A stretch of DNA of 64,000 nt from Luteibacter rhizovicinus. GTDB lineage: Bacteria; Pseudomonadota; Gammaproteobacteria; Xanthomonadales; Rhodanobacteraceae. The DNA is taken from positions 186,001 through 250,000 of the forward strand of contig NZ_SMCS01000001.1 in the NCBI RefSeq assembly GCF_004342265.1. Direction: 5' to 3'. The translations under genes were made by a program, and so were the position numbers. Shown here piece by piece: positions 34,972 through 44,412 of this stretch; position 1 is the first letter of the stretch, and each line of letters starts with the position of its first letter. The notes below the pieces were generated by a model that did no database searches, had not been told where the DNA came from, and saw nothing but the letters and a program-made list of their open reading frames with translations.

Positions 34972-35880
34972 ATGTCCGCACTCCTCATCCTCTTCGTCTG
35001 CCTGGCCCTCGGCATCCTCTGTCGCCGCTACGCGAAGCTTCCCGACGGCATCGTCCCCGGTATCAACTGGTTCGTACTCAACATCGCGCTACCCGCGCTG
35101 GTGCTGGCGCTGGTGCCGCGGGTCCGCATCGACGCGCACCTGTGGTTTCCGGTGTTCGCGATGTTCCTTACGTTCTTCGGTGCCTGGGCATTGTTCACGA
35201 CGCTCGGGCGGACCCTCGGCTGGTCGCGGGCGCGCATCGGCTGCCTGACCCTGGTCTGCGGTCTCGGCAATACCTCGTTCATGGGCTATCCGATGATGGA
35301 AGCCCTGCACGGAAAGGAAGGACTCGCGATTGCCGTCATCGCCGACCAGCTCGGCTGTTTTCCGTTGCTGGCGGCTGGCGGCATTGTCGTGGCGTCGTTG
35401 TACTCGGGGCGTTCCGCCAGCCCGGCGCTCGTGGCGCGCAGGCTACTGACCTTTCCCGCCTTCCTTTCCCTGATCGCGGGTGTCGTTGTCGGGGCAGCGG
35501 GTGGCTGGCCGGAATCCGTCGATCGCGTTCTGATGCAACTGGGCTCGACACTGACGCCGCTGGCGCTGTTTTCCGTGGGCCTGCAGTTCAAGTTACATCT
35601 GCATCGCGATCAGCTCGGCGCGCTGGTCGCCGGTCTTGGGTGGAAATTGCTGCTCGCGCCGGTCATTGGCCTCGCCGTCGGTATGGCGGCGGGCGTCACG
35701 GGTCTCACGTTGATCGTCGGCGTGCTGCAAGCAGCCATGGCGCCGATGATCTCGGCGGCGATTCTGGCCGACCAGTACGATCTGGAACCCCGGCTCGCCA
35801 ACACCGTGCTCGGTGCGGGGATATTGCTGTCGCTGGCGACCATTCCCCTTGGGAATCTGCTGTTGACCCACATCCTCTGA
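34972..35880 (+). CDS. AEC-family transporter (auxin efflux carrier/malonate-type)
   Basis: The 302-aa inner-membrane protein has about ten hydrophobic helices in two five-helix repeats, including INWFVLNIALPALVLALVP and LVCGLGNTSFMGYPMMEALHG, both typical of bile/arsenite/auxin-type AEC permeases. Bacterial members move organic acids such as malonate or malate; the substrate here is unknown. It starts at MSALLILFVCLALGILCRRY. hslR follows 6 nt after its stop. Confidence 0.9.
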   Translation: MSALLILFVCLALGILCRRYAKLPDGIVPGINWFVLNIALPALVLALVPRVRIDAHLWFPVFAMFLTFFGAWALFTTLGRTLGWSRARIGCLTLVCGLGNTSFMGYPMMEALHGKEGLAIAVIADQLGCFPLLAAGGIVVASLYSGRSASPALVARRLLTFPAFLSLIAGVVVGAAGGWPESVDRVLMQLGSTLTPLALFSVGLQFKLHLHRDQLGALVAGLGWKLLLAPVIGLAVGMAAGVTGLTLIVGVLQAAMAPMISAAILADQYDLEPRLANTVLGAGILLSLATIPLGNLLLTHIL

Positions 35881-35886
35881 TTCGTG

Positions 35887-36285
35887 ATGACCGATCCGTC
35901 GAAAACTTCCGAAGTACGCGCCGATGTGTGGCTATGGGCCGCCCGTTTCTTCAAGACGCGCAGTCTGGCCAAACAGGCAATCGACGGTGGGAAGGTCGAA
36001 CTAAATGGCGCGGCCTGCAAACCCGCCAGACCGATAACCGTCGGCGACCGGCTGCGTGTATCGCGCGGCGAGGAAAAGCTGGAATGCGAGGTGATCGCGC
36101 TATCGGTAAAACGTGGTCCGGCATCCGAGGCGCAGAAGCTCTATAGCGAAACGGAAGAGAGCGCGGCCGGGCGCGAACGCCAGCGCGAAGATCGACGGAT
36201 GACCGGCGGGGCGCTGCTGCGTCCTGCCTCGCGTCCGGACAAAAAAGCGCGACGCCTGATCCAGGCCGTCAAGGATTCGCTGTAG
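35887..36285 (+). CDS. hslR: heat-shock protein 15, S4-domain ribosome recycling factor
   Basis: The 132-aa RNA-binding protein has an N-terminal S4 domain (VRADVWLWAARFFKTRSLAKQAIDGGKVELNG) and a basic C-terminal tail (ERQREDRRMTGG, RPDKKARRLIQAVKDSL), the Hsp15 layout. Hsp15 binds stalled 50S subunits carrying nascent peptide after heat shock. I choose the ATG at 35887 over the GTG one codon earlier. It is likely cotranscribed with the transporter. Confidence 0.92.
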   Translation: MTDPSKTSEVRADVWLWAARFFKTRSLAKQAIDGGKVELNGAACKPARPITVGDRLRVSRGEEKLECEVIALSVKRGPASEAQKLYSETEESAAGRERQREDRRMTGGALLRPASRPDKKARRLIQAVKDSL

Positions 36286-36358
36286 ACACCCGCTAGCCCC
36301 GACTTAGCCCTCCCTTCGACATCTGCTCCGGAGTGAATCGTGGCAAGCTCGCCACACC

Positions 36359-37018
36359 ATGGACGCAAGGGGCGGGACGATGGCGAGCAGTGGGCAGGAT
36401 CTGGAACTATTCGTACGGGATGCGCTGATCGGTGGACACTCCCGTAGCGAGATCGACAAGGCATTGACGGATGCCGGCTGGGCGCCGGAGCAGGCACACG
36501 CCGCATTGGCGGCTTACGCCGATACGACGTTCGCTGTTCCGGTGCCGCGACCCCGTCCCTACCTTTCCGCACGCGAGGCGTTTCTCTACCTCGTTCTGTT
36601 CACCACGCTCTATATCAGTGCATACCATCTCGGCGCACTGTGCTTCGAACTGATCGATCGAGCATTCCCTGACCCGGTAACGAATTACTTCACGCTTTTC
36701 GGCAATCGCATCCGCTGGTCGGCTGCGTCGATCATCATCGCTTTTCCGGTGTACCTCTTTCTTTCGCGGAAAATCGGGCGCGAACTTGCGGAGCAACCGG
36801 TGAAGCGGCAATCGTCGGTGCGTCGATGGCTGACTTACCTGACGCTTTTCGTGGCGGCGGTCATTCTGATCTGCGATCTGATCACGCTGGTGGATAACGT
36901 GCTTGGCGGTGAGCTGACGCTTCGCTTCATTCTCAAGGTCGTTGTCGCGGCCGCGATCGCGACGACGGTATTCGCCTATTACCTGTGGGATCTTCGACGC
37001 GACGAGCACATGCCATGA
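36359..37018 (+). CDS. DUF5671-like membrane protein
   Basis: The 219-aa protein begins with a soluble ~60-residue helical region (LFVRDALIGGHSRSEIDKALTDAGW, like a small helical DNA- or protein-binding module). About four membrane segments follow (~78-100, ~118-140, ~160-182, ~190-210). This resembles DUF5671 membrane proteins. The function is unknown. Its stop overlaps the next start (ATGA). Confidence 0.78.
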   Translation: MDARGGTMASSGQDLELFVRDALIGGHSRSEIDKALTDAGWAPEQAHAALAAYADTTFAVPVPRPRPYLSAREAFLYLVLFTTLYISAYHLGALCFELIDRAFPDPVTNYFTLFGNRIRWSAASIIIAFPVYLFLSRKIGRELAEQPVKRQSSVRRWLTYLTLFVAAVILICDLITLVDNVLGGELTLRFILKVVVAAAIATTVFAYYLWDLRRDEHMP

Positions 37019-37443
37019 TGCGCGGCAATGGCGTTCGCCTTTTGGCCGTCGTGGTATCGATCGTGATGGTTGTCGCCGTTGTTGCCGCGATCTGTGTCGA
37101 AGGAACCCCGCAGCATCAGCGAGAGCTTCGTACGGACAAAATTCGCATCGCAGATCTGGATCGTCTGTCCGTCGCCATCCGGGCTTACGAAGGAACGAAG
37201 GGAGTGCTACCCGAAACGCTTGCCGCCTCGGGTGCTGTCATGGCGATAGTCGACCCCGTGACGGGGGCACCCTACGAATACGGGATCACCGGCAAGAGCA
37301 CCTGGCGACTGTGCGCGACATTCGCCGAGCCATCGGAACCGGAGGCGCGCGATACATTCGTCGTCGAGGGGGCGTTTCACTTGCCGAGGCAACACGTCGC
37401 GGGAAGGCAATGTTTCGATCAGAAGATCGGTGTGCGCCGCTGA
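37015..37443 (+). CDS. unknown membrane-anchored exported protein
   Basis: The 142-aa protein has one N-terminal transmembrane helix (MMRGNGVRLLAVVVSIVMVVAVVAAICVEG) and a periplasmic domain with IADLDRLSVAIRAYEGTKGVLPETL and DPVTGAPYEYGITGKSTWRLCATF. The latter recalls type II secretion/pseudopilin-like C-terminal regions (DP-TG-PYEY). It overlaps the DUF5671-like gene by 4 nt and should act with it. No closer assignment is possible. Confidence 0.75.
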   Translation: MMRGNGVRLLAVVVSIVMVVAVVAAICVEGTPQHQRELRTDKIRIADLDRLSVAIRAYEGTKGVLPETLAASGAVMAIVDPVTGAPYEYGITGKSTWRLCATFAEPSEPEARDTFVVEGAFHLPRQHVAGRQCFDQKIGVRR

Positions 37444-37469
37444 GCGATGGGTATCTTGCGAAAAAGCGC

Positions 37470-37587
37470 CCCACACGTGCCACAAAGCTGCTGGCGTCGT
37501 GACACGTGTGGGCAACGCCCACGGGAGTTTCGAGGAGAGTCGGTCGTCCCGTGAAACTTGCCGGGATGGCCATGGCGGCCATCCCGG
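37470..37587. terminator. hairpins between convergent genes (before katA end)
   Basis: Two structures lie here: CCCACACGTG (37470-37479) with CACGTGTGGG (37503-37512), and a strong stem CCGGGATGGCC-ATGGC-GGCCATCCCGG (37561-37587) just past the catalase stop. The second is the likely transcript end for the catalase gene, though without a clear T-run. Confidence 0.6.
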
Positions 37588-37608
37588 GAATCAATCAGAC
37601 CACTTCGA

Positions 37609-39093
37609 TCAAACTACTTCCTCGACCGTACGGCCTTCCGGTGCCGATGGGGGTGTCGAGGCAAGGGCCTTGCGCACGCCTTCGGCGTAGGCGGGATCGG
37701 CCTTGGTGAAGTGACCCATCTGACGTTCGACGATGGCGGCCGGCACGCCCTGCATCGCGGCGGCGATGTTGTTGAACAGCGCCTGCTTCTGCGAGGCATT
37801 CATCAGGCGGAAGAGGTTACCGGCCTGCGTGTAGTCGTCGTTGCCCGCGCGGTGATCGTAACGATCGGCGTCGCCGGAAATCTTCAGCGGCGGCTCCTTC
37901 ACCGAAGGCTTCTCGACCGGACCACCGAATGAATTCGGCTCGTAGTTCACGCTACCGCCGCCGTTCGTGTCGAAGCGCATCTGGCCATCGCGATAATAGT
38001 TGTGCACCGGGCACTTCGGCGCGTTGACCGGCAGCGACTCGTGATTCACGCCCAGGCGATAGCGCGCGGCGTCGGCGTAAGAGAACAGCCGGAACTGCAG
38101 CATCTTGTCCGGGCTGTAGCCGATACCGGGCACCACATTGGCCGGCGAGAAACTCGATTGCTCGACCTGCGCGTGATAGTTGTCCGGATTGCGGTTCAGT
38201 TCGAATTCGCCGACTTCGATCAGCGGATAGTCGGCATGCGGCCAGATCTTCGTCAGGTCGAACGGGTTGTACGACGTGGTTTCGGCTTCGGCCTCCGGCA
38301 TGATCTGCACGAACATCTTCCAGCGCGGGAACTCGCCACGCTCGATAGCTTCGAACAGGTCGCGCTGATGCGATTCGCGGTCGTTGCCGACCAGCGCCGC
38401 AGCGTCGGCGTTCGTGATGTTGGCAATGCCCTGCTGGGTCTTGAAGTGGAACTTCACCCAGAAGCGTTCGTTGGCGGCGTTGATGAAGCTATAGGTGTGG
38501 CTGCCGAATCCGTCGACGTGACGGTAAGACTTCGGCAGGCCGCGATCGCTCATCAGGATCGTTACCTGATGCAGCGATTCGGGCGACAACGACCAGAAAT
38601 CCCACGCGGCGGTGTTGCTGCGCATGTTCGTGCGCGGATCGCGCTTCTGCGTGTGGATGAAATCGGGGAATTTGTAGGGATCGCGCACGAAGAAGACCGG
38701 GGTGTTGTTACCCACCAGGTCCCAGTTGCCTTCGCCCGTGTAGAACTTCAGCGCGAAGCCGCGCACATCGCGTTCGGCATCCGCCGCGCCGCGCTCGCCG
38801 GCCACGGTGGAGAAGCGCAGCAGCATGTCGGTCTTCTTGCCGACCGCCGAGAACACATCGGCCTTGCTGTATGCCGTGATGTCCTTCGTGATCGTCAGCG
38901 TGCCGAAGGCGGCCGAACCCTTGGCGTGGACGACACGCTCAGGAATGCGTTCGCGGTTGAAGTGTGCATGCTTTTCGAACAGCTCCCGATCCTGGATCAG
39001 GACCGGACCGCGCGGGCCGGCGGTCAGGCTGTTCTGGTTGTCGGCTACGGGCGAACCACCGGCTGTCGTGAGCGTTTTGCGGTCGGTCGTCAT
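37609..39093 (-). CDS. katA: haem catalase (small-subunit type)
   Basis: The 494-aa monofunctional catalase breaks hydrogen peroxide to water and oxygen. It shows the distal histidine block [21 protein letters not shown], the asparagine region [19 protein letters not shown] and the haem tyrosine in [15 protein letters not shown]. The length indicates a small-subunit (clade 3) enzyme. It lies divergent to nothing close and has a probable OxyR-type promoter upstream. It is cytosolic by lack of a signal peptide. Confidence 0.96.
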   Translation of the reverse strand: MTTDRKTLTTAGGSPVADNQNSLTAGPRGPVLIQDRELFEKHAHFNRERIPERVVHAKGSAAFGTLTITKDITAYSKADVFSAVGKKTDMLLRFSTVAGERGAADAERDVRGFALKFYTGEGNWDLVGNNTPVFFVRDPYKFPDFIHTQKRDPRTNMRSNTAAWDFWSLSPESLHQVTILMSDRGLPKSYRHVDGFGSHTYSFINAANERFWVKFHFKTQQGIANITNADAAALVGNDRESHQRDLFEAIERGEFPRWKMFVQIMPEAEAETTSYNPFDLTKIWPHADYPLIEVGEFELNRNPDNYHAQVEQSSFSPANVVPGIGYSPDKMLQFRLFSYADAARYRLGVNHESLPVNAPKCPVHNYYRDGQMRFDTNGGGSVNYEPNSFGGPVEKPSVKEPPLKISGDADRYDHRAGNDDYTQAGNLFRLMNASQKQALFNNIAAAMQGVPAAIVERQMGHFTKADPAYAEGVRKALASTPPSAPEGRTVEEVV

Positions 39094-39171
39094 GGCTGTA
39101 TTTCTCCTGCTCGGGTCGTTGATGCCCGAGTATCCCCCGAGCCGTATGACCGACTATAGGCAGATTCAGCC

Positions 39172-39200
39172 ATTATAAGAATTCGATTGTTCTCATCGAT
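39172..39200 (-). promoter_or_regulatory. probable catalase promoter with OxyR-like dyad
   Basis: On the minus strand TATAAT (39177-39172) is 79 nt from the catalase start. CGAT-N7-ATCG (39184-39198) overlaps the -35 region; its spacing is that of an OxyR half-site (ATAG-N7-CTAT) but the bases match only partly. Confidence 0.35.
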
Positions 39201-39224
39201 CCGATAGGCAGGATCAATCGTCGC

Positions 39225-41810
39225 TCAGAGCATGCGGCGAAGGCGATAGAGCGCATCCAGCGCGTCGCGGGGGCTCAGCGCATCGGGGTCCAGGGCACGC
39301 ACTGCTTCTTCCACGGGCGAGGGAAGCGGTGGAGCGAACAGGCCCATCTGCGGAGTGGCGGAGGACATGGGGGCCGCTACAGCCGCCGTGACCTCGTGCC
39401 CCTGTTCCAGCGCCGACAGATAACGCCGGGCGTCGGCGATCACCGCCTTGGGCAGACCCGCCAGCGCGGCCACCTGCAGGCCGAAGCTGCGATTGGCCGG
39501 ACCTTCCTTCACGGTATGCATGAAGACCAGTTGCTCGCCGTATTCCACGGCATCCAGATGTACGTTGGCGATGGCCGGAAACTCGCCCGCCAGTTCGGTC
39601 AGCTCGAAGTAGTGCGTCGCGAACAGCGTGAACGCGCGGCTGGTCGCCGCCAGATGAACCGCGGCGGCCCTGGCCAGCGAAAGGCCGTCGTACGTGCTGG
39701 TACCGCGCCCCACCTCGTCCATCAGCACGAGGCTGCATTCGGTGGCGTTGTGGAGGATGTTCGCCGTCTCGCTCATTTCCACCATGAAGGTGGACTGGCC
39801 TCGCGACAGGTCGTCGCCCGCTCCGATGCGGGTGAATATCCGGTCGATCGGTCCGATCGTCGCGGCAGCGGCCGGTACATAGCTGCCCACGTGCGCCAGC
39901 AGGACGATCAGTGCGTTCTGCCGCATGTAAGTCGACTTACCGCCCATGTTCGGGCCGGTGATGACCAGCATGCGCCGCGCGTCGTCCAGGTTCAGGTCGT
40001 TCGGTTCGAACGGCTCGTCGCGGACTTTTTCGACGACCGGATGACGACCGCGCGAAATGTGGATGCCCGCTTCGTCGGTGAGCGAAGGCGCGGCCCAGTC
40101 GAGCGCTTCGGCGCGTTCGGCCAGATTGGCCAGTACGTCCAGCTCCGCCATGGCCGCCGCCGCGATCTTGAGTTCGGGCAGGTGCTCCGTGAGCTTGTCC
40201 AGCAACAGTTCGTACAGTGCGCGTTCGCGCATCAGCGAACGTTCCTTGGCGGACAGCACCTTGTCCTCGAAGATTTTCAGTTCTTCGGTGATGTAGCGCT
40301 CGGCGTTCTTGGTCGTCTGCCGGCGCGTGTAGTGCGTCGGAGCCTTTTCGGCGTTGGCCTTGGTGATTTCGATGTAATAACCGTGGACGCGGTTGTAACC
40401 GACCTTCAGCGTGGAGATGCCGCTGGCGGCTTTTTCGCGTTCTTCCATGTCGACCAGGAACTGATCGGCGTTGGTGGACAGCTGGCGCAGTTCGTCCAGT
40501 TCCTCGTCATAGCCCTCGGCCAGCACGCCGCCGTCGCGAAGCAGTACGGGCGGTTGCTCGATGACGGCGCGCGCCAGAAGCTCGGCGGTGTCGCGGTGAT
40601 CGCCGATGCGTTCGACAAGGCTGTGCAGCAACGGGCTGTCCAGTCCCTCGATGTCCTCGCGCAGGCGCGGCGCCGCGGCGAGGCCATCGCGCAGCGTCGA
40701 CAGGTCGCGCGGGCGGGCGGAACGGAGCGCCACGCGCGCGAGAATGCGCTCCAGGTCGCCGATGCCGCGTAGACGTTCGCGCAGGGCTTGCTGGCGGCGT
40801 GAGTCGAGCAGGCTGCCGATGGCCTGATGGCGCTGACGCAGCACGTCGCGACTGCGCAACGGGCGGTTCAGCCAGCGGCGCAGCAGACGCGCGCCCATTG
40901 GGGTGACCGTCTCGTCCAGTACACCGAGCAGCGTGTTCTCGACACGGCCGCTCTGGTGCGTGTCGATTTCGAGATTGCGTCGCGTGGCGGCATCCATCGC
41001 GATCGTTTCGCGCGCGCTTTCCACGGCCATGCCGGTCAGATGGGGCAGGGCGCTCTTCTGGGTTTCTTCCACGTAACCGAGCAGGCAACCGGCCGCGGCC
41101 ACGCCGAGCGGCATGCCGTCCACGCCAAAGCCCAGCAGGTCGCGCGTGCGGAAGAAGCGACACAGCTCGCGCCGCGCGCTGTCGAATTCGAAATGCCACG
41201 GCTGACGTTTGCGCAGACCCGGCAGGGCCGATACCAGCTTGGGCCACGCGACGTCGTCGCTGACCAGCGTCTCGGCCGGCTGAAGCCGTGCGAGCTCGGC
41301 GGCGAGCCCCTCGGCGTTGGGTACTTCGTTGACGAGGAAACGGCCGGTGGACAGGTCGACCCAGGCCAGGCCATAGCCGCTCGGGCCGGCCGCGATCGAC
41401 AACAGCAGGTTGTCGCGCCGCTCTTCCATCAACGCGGCATCGGTCACCGTGCCCGGCGTAACGATACGCACGACTTCGCGCTTGACCGGCCCCTTCGACG
41501 TGGCCGGATCGCCGATCTGCTCGCATAGCGCGACGGATTCGCCGAGCCTGACCAGACGCGCGAGGTAATTCTCTACCGCGTGATACGGCACGCCCGCCAT
41601 CGGAATGGGCGCGCCCGCCGACTGGCCGCGCTGCGTGAGGGTGATATCGAGCAGTCGCGCCGCCTTGCGGGCGTCGTCGTAGAACAGCTCGTAGAAATCG
41701 CCCATGCGGAAGAACAGGAGGATGTCCGGGTATTCCGCTTTCGTGCCCAGGTACTGGCGCATGAAGGGCGTGTGTCCGCCGGTCGAACGATCTTCTTCTG
41801 TGGTTGCCAT
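39225..41810 (-). CDS. mutS: DNA mismatch repair protein MutS
   Basis: The 861-aa mismatch sensor has the N-terminal mispair-binding F-x-E motif in [12 protein letters not shown]. Connector, lever and clamp regions follow, then the C-terminal ABC ATPase: Walker [30 protein letters not shown] and [16 protein letters not shown], ending with a helix-turn-helix tail ([16 protein letters not shown]). Length matches E. coli MutS (853). It starts repair with MutL, which is not in the window. Confidence 0.98.
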   Translation of the reverse strand: MATTEEDRSTGGHTPFMRQYLGTKAEYPDILLFFRMGDFYELFYDDARKAARLLDITLTQRGQSAGAPIPMAGVPYHAVENYLARLVRLGESVALCEQIGDPATSKGPVKREVVRIVTPGTVTDAALMEERRDNLLLSIAAGPSGYGLAWVDLSTGRFLVNEVPNAEGLAAELARLQPAETLVSDDVAWPKLVSALPGLRKRQPWHFEFDSARRELCRFFRTRDLLGFGVDGMPLGVAAAGCLLGYVEETQKSALPHLTGMAVESARETIAMDAATRRNLEIDTHQSGRVENTLLGVLDETVTPMGARLLRRWLNRPLRSRDVLRQRHQAIGSLLDSRRQQALRERLRGIGDLERILARVALRSARPRDLSTLRDGLAAAPRLREDIEGLDSPLLHSLVERIGDHRDTAELLARAVIEQPPVLLRDGGVLAEGYDEELDELRQLSTNADQFLVDMEEREKAASGISTLKVGYNRVHGYYIEITKANAEKAPTHYTRRQTTKNAERYITEELKIFEDKVLSAKERSLMRERALYELLLDKLTEHLPELKIAAAAMAELDVLANLAERAEALDWAAPSLTDEAGIHISRGRHPVVEKVRDEPFEPNDLNLDDARRMLVITGPNMGGKSTYMRQNALIVLLAHVGSYVPAAAATIGPIDRIFTRIGAGDDLSRGQSTFMVEMSETANILHNATECSLVLMDEVGRGTSTYDGLSLARAAAVHLAATSRAFTLFATHYFELTELAGEFPAIANVHLDAVEYGEQLVFMHTVKEGPANRSFGLQVAALAGLPKAVIADARRYLSALEQGHEVTAAVAAPMSSATPQMGLFAPPLPSPVEEAVRALDPDALSPRDALDALYRLRRML

Positions 41811-41994
41811 GATTCCACTGCATGCGATGGTGATGGCGCAGCACCCATTGCCGGCCAGCCCTACATGATAAGCGACGGGGGACGCCGGAACGCGGTCTGA
41901 CGCAATCCCCGACCATGCTCACGTTTTCCTTGGAAGTCCCGATGATATGCTCCACGCACGGGGGTTCCAGGATATTGGTTTCCAAGGAGTTGTC

Positions 41995-42504
41995 ATGTTC
42001 GACATTCGAAGTCGTACGCGGCTGCGTCTGCCTCGGGGAGTTTTCGTCCTCGGCGTTCTGGCGACAGCACAGGTTTTTTGTATCGCAAGCGCAACCGATG
42101 CCGGCGCCACGAAGCCATTCGGCGGCAACTGGGGCTATAAGCAGACCTGCGGGCAGGGCCATTCGGCTACCGTAACGCTGACCCAGACCGGCAATGACGT
42201 GGCCGGAGACTGGACCGACGGCACCCGCGTCAGCGGGACGGACGGTTCCCTCAAGGGCAGTATCCGCGACGGCAAGCTCTTCGTGCGCTATTGCGGCGGG
42301 GACGAGCAGGCCGGCTACGCGGTATGCCCCAAATACGAGGCTAACGAGAGCGATTACTTCGTCCGCCAGGGTTCCGATCTGGTCTGGTATCAGATGATCG
42401 GCAAGAAGGGCGAAAACGCGTTCCGCAAGTACGTCGTGATGCATCCCGTCGTGAAGGGCAAGCCTCTTCCTGTCGACACGCACTGCGCCGCGGATGCGAA
42501 CTGA
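41995..42504 (+). CDS. exported protein, candidate immunity for the next effector
   Basis: The 169-aa protein starts MFDIRSRTRLRLPRGVFVLG after an AAGGAG site and has a signal peptide ending near SATDA. The mature part looks lipocalin-like beta-rich (GGNWGYKQTCGQGHSATVTLTQTGNDVAGDWTDG) with four cysteines. I know no family for it. It ends 32 nt before an X-T4SS effector gene on the same strand, so by the arrangement at the other four effectors it is the likely periplasmic immunity protein. Confidence 0.75.
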   Translation: MFDIRSRTRLRLPRGVFVLGVLATAQVFCIASATDAGATKPFGGNWGYKQTCGQGHSATVTLTQTGNDVAGDWTDGTRVSGTDGSLKGSIRDGKLFVRYCGGDEQAGYAVCPKYEANESDYFVRQGSDLVWYQMIGKKGENAFRKYVVMHPVVKGKPLPVDTHCAADAN

Positions 42505-42536
42505 CCACCGACCCCTGAGTACGAAGGAAGAATCCC

Positions 42537-44363
42537 ATGCCAGGTTTAACGGATAACGAAGCAAAGGCCGTCGCGTATTTCGCCATCGGCGTGAGTTCCG
42601 AAGGTGCGGATCAGGCGTATCGCCTGAGCTTCGCCGGAAACACGACGCGCGACGCGCACGGAAATGTCCAGCTTCACCCGGTCGCCGCCAGCGGCTATTC
42701 GATCGGCACATTGCAGAGCGATCTCGGCCAGAGCGGCGGTGCGGTCGCCACCCAGCTCGTCGACTCGTACCAGACCTGGGCGCATACCGCGCATCCGGAC
42801 TGGGCGCTGAGCGCCGCGCAGCGGACGCAGACCATCGCCGACTTCAGCCGCAACGGTCATCAGATCAATGCCGATCACGGCCGCGACATCGACCCGTCGG
42901 TCAAGTCGCATATGAACGAATTCCTCGCCAGCAACGACGGTGTGACGTTCGTGCATAACCGCGACGTCCAGCAGGTGGACAAGCTGATGACCGATGTCGT
43001 CACGCCCTTGCGTGGCAGCCAGCTCTATCAGAACGCTTCCGCGGACGACCAGGCGCGTCTGATCGCCATCAGCGCGAAGGCATACAACCAGAGCGAGCGC
43101 TGGGGACAGCGGATCGTCAATAACGTCGGTAACGGGACTTACCACAGTGTCGCCGACGTGAGCGGCGCCATCGACCAGTTCCCGGGCTATATGCAGAGCG
43201 GCCGCGATGCCGCGCTGCGTGGTGCCGACCTGTTCAACACGATGCAGCACTCCACCGCGAACAGCTCGATGCACGCACCGTGGCAGAACGTGGTGGCCAA
43301 CCCGCTGGTCAACCCGACCCAGTTGAGTGCCGATACCGCGCATCCGCATCTGGGGCAGGAATATCACGTGGTGAAAGATGCCTTCGTCGATCCGGCACAT
43401 GGCAAGCAGATGGTGAACGCTCTCGAAGCCGGCGGTTCCTATGCGAAGACGGCCAACGGGCGAGGCTTCTATGCCGAAGGCCGCGATTTCGTCGAGTGGG
43501 ACAAGGCCGGGCACGGCCGCGCCTTCGTCGGCGGACAGTGGAGCGACGTTTCCCGCAGCGATATTTCGACCGTCGCCAATCGCGACCATACGCTCGACCT
43601 GAACATCCGGCGCAACGGTGCCGATGAGCGTTTGCTGCATGTCACTCATCCGGGTGCGGTCACGCGTAACCCTCCTGCCGCGGCGAGTCATAGTCATGCC
43701 TCGACGGATCACGTGCAGCGTCCGGGTTCCCTGCGCGAACACGATCACGGGCCCGAGGTACACGCTTTGCAGACTCAAATGGCTCAGCTCGGCTTACAGG
43801 GTGCCAATGGTCGCCCCATTACGCCGGACAGCGATTTCGGCGGGAATACGAAGTCGGCGGTGGAAGCATTCCAGCGCAGCCAGAATCTGCACGTCGACGG
43901 TATTGCCGGAGCGCAGACGCTCGAAGCCCTGAATCGCGCCACGCAACAGCAGGCCGCCGCGCAAACGCCGGCTACCCTCACCGATGCGGCGCATCCCGGC
44001 AACGCGATGTATCAACAGGCGCTGGGCGCAGTGCATCGCGTGGACGCGGAGCAGGGGCGTACGCCGGATCAGCGCAGCCATAACCTCGCCGCGGCGTTGG
44101 CTGTCGCCGGTCACGGTCAGGGTCTGAACCGGATCGATCATGTCGTGCTCAGCGACGATGCGACCCGCGCATTCGCCGTGCAGGGCGATATGAACTCGCC
44201 GTTCAAGCGATACACAGAGGTCAACGTGGGACAGGCTGTGGGCACGCCCATCGCGCAAAGCAGTGCCGAATGGCAACGCAATCCGCAGCAGCCGCAACCG
44301 GTCCAGACCGTGCAGCAACCGCAACAAGCCCCGCAGGCCGATCAGCCCTCGATGCACCGCTGA
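42537..44363 (+). CDS. X-T4SS effector, lysozyme-like with peptidoglycan-binding and XVIPCD
   Basis: The 608-aa protein is an antibacterial X-Tfe. Residues ~1-230 form a helical domain (YSIGTLQSDLGQSGGAVATQLVD, NQSERWGQRIVNNVGNG) like lysozyme-like toxins of Xanthomonas. A middle region of unknown role follows (~255-380), then a PG_binding_1 domain (~405-470: HALQTQMAQLG, KSAVEAFQRSQNLHVDGIAG). The XVIPCD lies at ~485-585 (MYQQALGAVHRVDAEQGRTPDQ, NRIDHVVLSDDATRAFAVQGD), with a Q/P-rich tail. VirD4 recruits such proteins through XVIPCD. It is the only effector here on the plus strand and converges on virD4. Confidence 0.88.
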   Translation: MPGLTDNEAKAVAYFAIGVSSEGADQAYRLSFAGNTTRDAHGNVQLHPVAASGYSIGTLQSDLGQSGGAVATQLVDSYQTWAHTAHPDWALSAAQRTQTIADFSRNGHQINADHGRDIDPSVKSHMNEFLASNDGVTFVHNRDVQQVDKLMTDVVTPLRGSQLYQNASADDQARLIAISAKAYNQSERWGQRIVNNVGNGTYHSVADVSGAIDQFPGYMQSGRDAALRGADLFNTMQHSTANSSMHAPWQNVVANPLVNPTQLSADTAHPHLGQEYHVVKDAFVDPAHGKQMVNALEAGGSYAKTANGRGFYAEGRDFVEWDKAGHGRAFVGGQWSDVSRSDISTVANRDHTLDLNIRRNGADERLLHVTHPGAVTRNPPAAASHSHASTDHVQRPGSLREHDHGPEVHALQTQMAQLGLQGANGRPITPDSDFGGNTKSAVEAFQRSQNLHVDGIAGAQTLEALNRATQQQAAAQTPATLTDAAHPGNAMYQQALGAVHRVDAEQGRTPDQRSHNLAAALAVAGHGQGLNRIDHVVLSDDATRAFAVQGDMNSPFKRYTEVNVGQAVGTPIAQSSAEWQRNPQQPQPVQTVQQPQQAPQADQPSMHR

Positions 44364-44370
44364 CGCGGCA

Positions 44371-44404
44371 GCCGGACCTTCGGACAATCGTCCGAAGGTC
44401 CGGC
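44371..44404. terminator. bidirectional hairpin between effector and virD4
   Basis: Perfect 15-bp stem GCCGGACCTTCGGAC/GTCCGAAGGTCCGGC with loop AATC in the 49-nt gap between two convergent stops. Confidence 0.75.
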
Positions 44405-44412
44405 CCGTTCCC

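Noticed and set aside
38002-39159. Plus-strand frame opposite catalase
   Set aside because: It is a shadow of a well-supported catalase gene.
42546-43778. Minus-strand frame opposite the lysozyme-like effector
   Set aside because: It is antisense to a gene with PG-binding and XVIPCD motifs, and has no ribosome site or domain.
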